Under the pieces are notes generated by a model that worked only from the letters and a program-made list of their open reading frames with translations, was not told the origin of the DNA and searched no databases. Source: Symsagittifera roscoffensis (taxonomy: Eukaryota; Xenacoelomorpha; Acoela; Convolutidae). Taken from it: DNA of 64,000 bases. Of the stretch, positions 57,301-64,000 are shown in pieces. The position numbers and the translations under genes were made by a program. The DNA is taken from assembly GCF_963678635.1 (NCBI RefSeq), contig NC_087065.1, forward strand, positions 34,039,679 through 34,103,678, read 5' to 3'. Position 1 is the stretch's first letter. Each line of letters starts with the position of its first letter.

Positions 57301-60300
57301 TTGAACTGAAATACATTTTGAGGCGCTCTTGATGTTGAAACAGGCTAGTATTTTTTTTTTTGATAAACGACAGCTTCTGACAGGGTTTCCTTTAGAGTTT
57401 TTTTTAAAAAGATTTTGGCATGGTTGGTTAAAACGGTCTTCACCTTAAAAAAAACAATTCTTGAGCAAAAACAGTAAACAATTTTGGCTGCTAGAGTGCT
57501 CAACTTTGATTCAATGGGTCAACAGTCGCGCAGCGCTACGAGCTAAACAATAAATTGTTTTTCGTATTTTCATTTTTGGATAGGTAGAATCAGAGAGTGA
57601 GATAAGCTTATTTATGAAGGAAGTCCAATTAGGAGCTCATATTGTGCAACTTTATCAAAATTTGAAATGAACAGCTGGACAAAAATTAATAACCGACAAA
57701 AACTTTTTAAATACCTTACTCATTTTTGTACAATTGAGCGGTTATTATAAATGACTATATCTGTACTTATTGGTTGGTCGCGTTGTGTTTGTTCCAGTTA
57801 TGGAAGAAAGTAACAAAACCCGGGTTGAATTCTATTTAAAAGGTACACTCTGTTTACGTACCGTGCTTGTCATAAAAATTTTGTCATACAAAAAAAGCTG
57901 GTCATACAAGTTCGTTTAAGAGGATTGACCCTTATTACAAACATTCCAAAGTAGAAATTCCAAAGTTGCACTTTTATACTCAAACTGTTTTTTTTTGAAA
58001 AACGGTATAAATAAAAAACTATGTGCCTTTGTGTCTATCATGTGGACCAAGTTGAATCTCTCATAAAAACAAAACAAAAATGACAAAAGTTTTTTGTGTG
58101 AAACCAAATTTGAACTTTTCATTCTTTTGAACGGCATAATTAACTTCAATCATCTTTAAAAATTGGCCGAGATTTCCAACGGCTTAAATTTTTGAGCAAA
58201 AGATTCCTAACCTTATCCAGAGAGAAAAAAATCAATTTTTTGCATATTATTCAAATGCAGATTAGTTGTTGGATTTCCGTAAATTCAGTGGGTTTTCTTA
58301 CTACAAAAGATTTTTTGGTTATGAGTTATCGGACTTAGCAGGAACAACCTCAGGCAAAAATCATAATTTTGATTTCAGTTAAGAAAGCTAGTCAATAAAT
58401 AGGAAATTGTTTATCATAGAAAGTTATTGTACTTCTCCTTACATACGGAATTGTGTCGTCGAATTGTCTGTCAAAAAAATTTTTAGTCAAACTGAGATTT
58501 TCATGTTTGAGGATTTTTTCCAGAGCAATTTTGACTAGCTAGTTAAAAATTTTTATGGGTTTTGTAAACCCAGGTCCCTTGATTTGAAATTTGACGATAA
58601 GACCAACTTCCATTAATGATGCGCGCAAAACATTTCGTTTTCTTTCGGAGCATAGCCAATGCAGTGAGCTATACCGGCCCAGGAATTGTTCTACATTGAA
58701 CTGAGACAATTTTTGATATAAATAATGTTGTTTGAAATAATTAATGAGTTAGTAGAAGCGAAACAACATACTTCGTAATTTTTCTTGTTTTTGTGTGTTA
58801 ATGGACGGGTGGACCGGGAATATTCAAATTATTCTGTGGCATGAGAAATTTTTAAAATTGATTGAAATTTTTTTATAATGCTATTTGTTTTTGAAGCAAT
58901 AAGATCTAATTTAAAACAGTTACAGCTGATTATTTTCAAGCCTCTTTCAAATTTTGTCGCTTGAAAGAAATCATTTTAGAAATATAATTTGTTTTAATTT
59001 ATTACGTTTATGAAATTTCATCAGTTTTTCTTCTGACTTTTTTCTTTGTACCAGTTACTAGCATTTAGTTGAATTTTGCCACTTTTTAATTTTTTTTAAA
59101 ACGTTTGTAGAAGATAGTTTCAAATATACACAATTGTTTTTGCTGAGGACGAATTCAAAAATAGAAAAGACTTCGCATGATACCTTATACTATGTACCCA
59201 GATCATGTGATCATCCTGGAGGAGTTAAATGAAGTTTCCTGGAAAAAATTACAAAAATTTTCTTTGTTTTGGAAACTACCATGCCAGCTGTCATCCAACC
59301 CATCACATTTTTTGACGATTAACCAATCAAACTATTAAAGAATCTATTTCAATGTCAGATTTTCTTAGGAAGCCAATAATTCAGCTAATTTACCGGAGTG
59401 TACGTTTCCGTACTAAGAAAAAGTCGTAGATGATAGAAAAAAAAACAATTATTTAGTCTCAATTTCGCCATAATACAATTTTGCCAATTGCACCTCAAAA
59501 TCTGAAATTTTTTAAGAACTGATCTATGAAAATGTTTTAAGAGATGTTAGAGTCTTGTTGCTTAAAAAATTATTGCGCGACAGCAAACTGCAAAAAATAA
59601 TAAATTGTGCTCTTAAAAATTAAAACTAGACGTAAGAAATACTTTGAAACCCCTCCTTATAGAAAGACAGAAACATTTTTTTCTCCCAAAAAATTTCGAA
59701 TCAAATTATACTGCAACACAAATAATGTTGACTCTGTTACCTTTAAACATGCTAAGTCTTGAGATGGCGTATTTTGCACGAAAAGTCCATTGTAAAAGGG
59801 TGCCCTGATTTCAAGCACAGTGTTTTCTTTTGAGTAGGCAAGGATTATTTCAAATAAATAAAGATTCTTGTCGGTTACAATACAGAGTGTATGTTGTAAT
59901 ATTAATTAATATAGCGGTTTAGCTGCCTGGAATCTTAATGCATTCAAATCGTAATACGTCATGAGCCAATCAATTTTTTTTAATTTCACGTGACGTTTTG
60001 GCGTTTTGCAATTAAATGACGTTTTTAAGGTTATCTAAGCAAACTGAAAGCAGGTAGCACTACACTTTGGTTCTAAAATGTGATCAAAATACTTTTAATC
60101 TATAGTCAAGGGTGCGTCATATAAAATTGAATACGTCTCCGGCTGATGACTGCTGAGATTAAACATCAGAGGGATGCGCTTTTTACAGTGTTAGATGTCG
60201 CGTTTTTTAGCTCAAAGAAACAGAAAACCTGACATCAGCTAAAATAAGTGGCATAACACCCGTTAAAAACCTTCAAACTATATTTTAAATGCTTAAAGAG

Positions 60301-60430
60301 CATGATCGGACCCTACATTGTAAGGATTGGGGAATATAATGAGGTGTCAAGGAAACAATGCGCAAGAGATGTTGAATTAGTTTTACTATTGAATGTTGAC
60401 CTTGCATCGATAGGAAGTTGAAAAAAATTG
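57301..60430. other. AT-rich stretch without recognisable gene
   Basis: Long runs of A/T, very short frames only, no splice-bounded open segment and no repeat clearly shared with the rest of the window. Confidence 0.4.
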
Positions 60431-60439
60431 TACGTATGA

Positions 60440-61260
60440 TCTGAACAAGAGGAAGAATCATTAACTGAACGAAGCCCTGAATGTTCTGGTTGCCAGTTAA
60501 GGTCTATGCAATTACAACTCTTTTGAGGACATTTATTAAACGATAAATTTTCATACTTTTTCTTTAGATTTTCTCTGTTGAAAATATTCCCCACTTTTTA
60601 TTGGATACAGGGCGGATCTAGGATTTTCTCGAAGGGGGCGGATTTTTGAAAAAAATTCAAACCTTTTGTCGACTTTTTTTAAGTTGACCAAATTGATTTT
60701 TTGAGCTTTCTAAATCACCAAAAAGTCCCTTTTTTGCCAAGTTTTCTGCGCCGAAGGCAAAATTTTGAAAAACAGGGTTTTTAGGCGTTATTTGGAAATT
60801 TTTGACCAGAAAATCGCGTTTTTTCGGCGCGCGCTCACCCCTCAAAATTAGAATATATTGGCGTCAAAGGCGCCTTTAGACAAAATTTCAGGTAGGTCAG
60901 TCATCCAAAAGCGGATATCTCCCCCCTAAATCCACCCCTGATTGAATACAAACATTGGCGTCCAGGAACTTATAAAAATTTCTTGCTAGCTTTTTTGCTA
61001 GCTTGACTCAAATCAAATTGGAACTTTTTATGAGCCGGGTTAATCAAACTAATCATATATAAGATTAGTTGTCCTAAATTTGTCCAAACTAGCCAATTGC
61101 AAACTTTCTTAACTGTCCATCAAAATACGAAAAAAATCACAGTAGAAATAAATATTCTTCAGAGTTGTCAACACTTTTCAGATGATATAACAAGTTTGTT
61201 CAGAAAAGGTTAGTCAAAAGTTCGAAATTTGTCTGATCAGAACAACCAGACCGTGTACAC
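60440..61260 (+). repeat. Dispersed family C, copy 3, split by a MITE
   Basis: GAAGCCCTGAATGTTCTGGT at 60473, then the hAT-like MITE at 60608-60940, then TCAAATCAAATTGGAACTTT and TTTTCAGATGATATAACAAG. The split places the MITE insertion after family C. Confidence 0.5.
60608..60940 (+). mobile_element. hAT-like MITE, 333 bp, with 8-bp target duplication
   Basis: Termini CAGGGCGGATCTAGGATTTT and, inverted, CAGGGGTGGATTTAGGGGGG. Flanks ATTGGATA (60600-60607) and ATTGAATA (60941-60948) differ at one base, an 8-bp duplication as expected for hAT elements. CAGGGGCGGATC-type ends are widespread in animal MITEs. It contains no frame of interest. Confidence 0.88.
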
Positions 61261-61339
61261 ATATTCCATACTTTCTTCGAAAGGATTAACAAGAAATCAA
61301 GAATGATTCAACCATTGATAAAGAATGATATCTTGGTGG

Positions 61340-63690
61340 TATCTGTGCGTTACTTGACATCTCTCTAATTTCTGTTACTGATCCCACTGCCCTTTTGTTT
61401 TGCTGGAATTTGTCGGTATTTTTTAGCCATTTGCTTTTCTGTTCTTTTTCAATAATCTCCCAAGTGGGGTAAAATACCTATACATTTAATCAGATGTTGT
61501 GTGGAACCTTTATATCAATGAATGTAACTCATATTTTCGGGCTTCCGCTTCTATTATTACCCTTAGCGGTGATCGTGTTCCTAATTTGTTGAACTGATAC
61601 CGTAACAATTTTATATGTTGCTGTATGAAGTTGTTTTTGGGCCGCAGGTTCACTCAACTTTCATATCCAATCTTGCTCGACATTTGCTCATCCTCCTCGA
61701 GGGATCATATTTCTTCCTTCTCGTAACCACTCAAGTGCCACTTACGAAACAATAGGTACTCTTCAACTTTGCTATGTCTTATCTGACTCTATTTGACAAA
61801 TGGCAGGCATACACCTCAGTCCATAAAACTTGGCTTGCAATTGGTAAGCTTCCGTTCGTAATCCACCCACTCTGCTGAGACTGGAGTGTTTTTCTTGCTC
61901 GACAGATGTAATGGTAGCTGACTGTACGCATTCTCTAGGGCCAAATTCGTGACCAATCATGGTCCTCGATGGATTCCATTGTTATATCTTGTGATAATTT
62001 GCCCACAGCACTGTAAATACTAACCATCTTAAACATGTTTTTTAAACTACAGTTTTGTACACCTATTTTGAATCCCAGTTGTATTCTTTTTAACACGTTT
62101 GAGGGGAGCGGTGGTGAAGCGGTTAGGTCTCCGCCTCTCAATCGAAAGGTCGGATATTCGAGGCCCACCATTATCCGTGATCGCTGCTTGAGGGTGAAGC
62201 AACATTACCCAGCCCAGAAAAATAACCGAAAAAAATTGCATGTTTAAACAGGGGCACAACAGCGTTTCGCCGTGATGAGCTGTACAGCTCTTAATTTGAC
62301 TGTTATGATTGCTGGTGAGACAAATAGCTGATCTGGGCTCATCTAACTTGTCTATGTATCCTGTTGGCGTTTTAACCCTTCCTTCACCTGCGTCTGCAGG
62401 CGGACTGTTCCCTTACGTCATTTTCGTGGCGCGCTGAAAACAGTTTAAACTTTTTTTTGCTGGAGTTGACGACTCGTGTAGTCCTCTAGTGAATGAATTT
62501 TCTCCTTCCATGTAAATGTTAGCTCACGTGAAAATTTTCATGAGAAAATTCAAATGCCATGCCTTTGGGTTTGTCTCTTCCTTCAGCCTGTAATATTTCG
62601 AACCTCAAATCGGACAACAGGTATCTGCCTAGTATTGGTTTGAAAATGTTATGTCTGCCACTAATACCCCAGAAGTAACAAATTGGTCATCTTGTACGTC
62701 CTAAGTCCTGTTGGTTGTGCTTCTGTGTACCATAATCTCTATTACCGCGGCAGCTAACCCTTTAGTGTTAATTGTGTTAATTGAATGCGTAGTGATCTTG
62801 ACAGATCCTCGGTAGAACTTTGTGTCCTTTCTGAGTTTCCTAATTGGGGCACTGGATGTTTGTTACTTCTCCACCACTTCCAACATCACATGTCAATGTC
62901 CAAATTTGATGAATAGTCGCATAGCTGCGAGCTTAATGCATATTTGTCTTTGTCACCGATATAAGTTATCTATGAACGAGTTTAATTCAGCCTCGTCTTT
63001 ATCTTCTAGATTGACTGTGCGCCTAATTTTTTTTTTACTTTGAGGAGTTTGTTTGTTGATGGTTCCTTTTCCCTGTTTGTCAAATTTTCCTTTGATCGGC
63101 CTTTGCAAAATATGTTCGTTCTCTACACTTTTGCCTTTGCAGCTCCACAGCCATTCAAACTTTTTGTGGCCTGGGCTCCAGTTACTGCCCACTGTATAGT
63201 TTTTGATCCGCCCTCATGTTGTGGTTTTGCAGATTGTACTATCTTATTTTACACACGATGCTCACTTTTCTTTGCTCCCATAGAAAATGTGTTGATGATT
63301 TTGACGTAATATTTTGGTTTTAACCCAATTTTCATCACGTTTTCCCAATTTCATTGGTAATTGTAAGCATGCATGCGACTTCAAAATTCCTTTAGGAATT
63401 TTTATTGTTTTAGGAACACTAAATGTAAACTTTTTGCGACTATAAAAATCTTCAGTCACATGTCTTAACGAGATCTCGTTATCCTGCACGGAAGAACGCA
63501 AGCATCTAATTTTTGTTTTGGAGGCGGTAAAATTAAGACGTTAAGCGCCATGTTTCTGTATCTCGTTTTGTGATGGACGTTTGCTGCAGTCTGTAGTACT
63601 GCGGTTGCAGCAACCTTGATGTTATGCATATCAATCCATTGTCTTTGACACTGCAGTGGCAGCAACCTTGATGTTTGATGCAATTTACTT
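61340..63690 (-). other. Possible decayed coding sequence on the minus strand
   Basis: The composition becomes less AT-rich and the minus strand shows protein-like pieces broken by stops: NTDKFQQNKRAVGSVTEIRE (61400), EQEKHSSLSRVGGLRTEAYQ (61850), LLSDLRFEILQAEGRDKPKG (62600), FTFSVPKTIKIPKGILKSHA (63400). This pattern suits a retroelement or transposon gene in decay, with a SINE inserted at 62098. No family was identified. Confidence 0.3.
62098..62458 (+). repeat. tRNA-derived SINE
   Basis: An A box (GGTGGTGAAGCGGTTAGG) and B box (GGATATTCGAGGCCC) occur with tRNA-like spacing at 62110-62166. A unique body follows, ending GGCGCGCTGAAAACAGTTTA and a T-run. The tRNA part cannot form a full acceptor stem, so it is a SINE. 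Confidence 0.65.
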
Positions 63691-63699
63691 TCGTTATCT

Positions 63700-64000
63700 A
63701 TTTCTTTGTCAAGGCCATCAATGCCGTTATGAAATTTAAGATTGTTTATTCAGTTGGCCATACGCACGTATAGAACTAGGCCAAAGTAGATCTGAGCAGA
63801 AAAAATGATTTGAAAGAATCCAAATTCCGGAAAATTTTACAATTGAAATTCTCAGTAGTCTTACATCCTAAGTTACAAGAAGTTTCATTGGTTATCACAT
63901 GGCGCTGCAAGCAGGATTCTTGTCTCAAGACAACCGAACTGACGTGGGGACTCCTGTTTTGTGGACTACAGTGAAATCGGATCCACCGTGTGACTTGAAA
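63700..64000. other. Right edge of window, unassigned
   Basis: No gene recognised; the last 110 bases are more balanced in composition and could belong to a feature that continues outside. Confidence 0.3.

Overview
The window is AT-rich animal (metazoan) DNA. Coding sequence is split by GT-AG introns, intergenic and intronic DNA is dense with decayed transposons, and there is no sign of operons or bacterial gene spacing. The transposon mix (CR1/L2-type non-LTR elements, a FLYWCH-domain Mutator-like transposon, tRNA-derived SINEs, hAT-like MITEs) suits a marine invertebrate, but the taxon cannot be named from sequence alone.

Host genes, all on the minus strand: (1) an inward-rectifier potassium (Kir) channel gene covers at least 3218-22674. 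Four exons are readable (22674-22023, 19024-18832, 17630-17481, 3436-3218), their phases agree, and together they give an Asn/Ser-rich N-terminus, M1, the pore with a TIGFG filter, M2 and the first part of the cytoplasmic domain. The rest of the C-terminus, and possibly an upstream exon, are not seen. (2) Inside its 14-kb intron lies an uninterrupted 467-codon MFS transporter resembling SLC18B1 (9262-10665). (3) One well-bounded 224-bp exon of an unrecognised gene lies at 54030-54253.

Layout: 1-3217 holds unknown sequence, an (AT)n tract and a small copy of a 165-bp-type satellite. 3437-17480 (Kir intron) contains repeated copies of a dispersed family, a 9-unit satellite array, the nested MFS gene, a foldback element and a MITE. 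19-22 kb has more Kir introns with dispersed repeats. 24.5-40 kb is a transposon graveyard: family B repeats, 3' fragments of an RT element with a C-terminal zinc/nuclease-like module, a 5'-truncated L2/CR1-like RT with an intact 393-codon frame and a (CTT)n tail, a 1.7-kb tandem duplication, a decayed full RT element and a decayed EN+RT CR1-like element. 40361-42587 is a complete-looking MULE with an 8-bp target duplication and terminal repeats made of a minisatellite. 42.6-54 kb has unrecognised decayed sequence, a MITE with a 10-bp target duplication, C-rich and ATTATAATCGATT-type satellite DNA, and an RT fragment beside a 125-bp inverted duplication. 54-64 kb is mostly AT-rich sequence with a hAT-like MITE, a SINE and weak coding remnants.

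All statements come from reading sequence and the supplied translations by eye; no database search was run.
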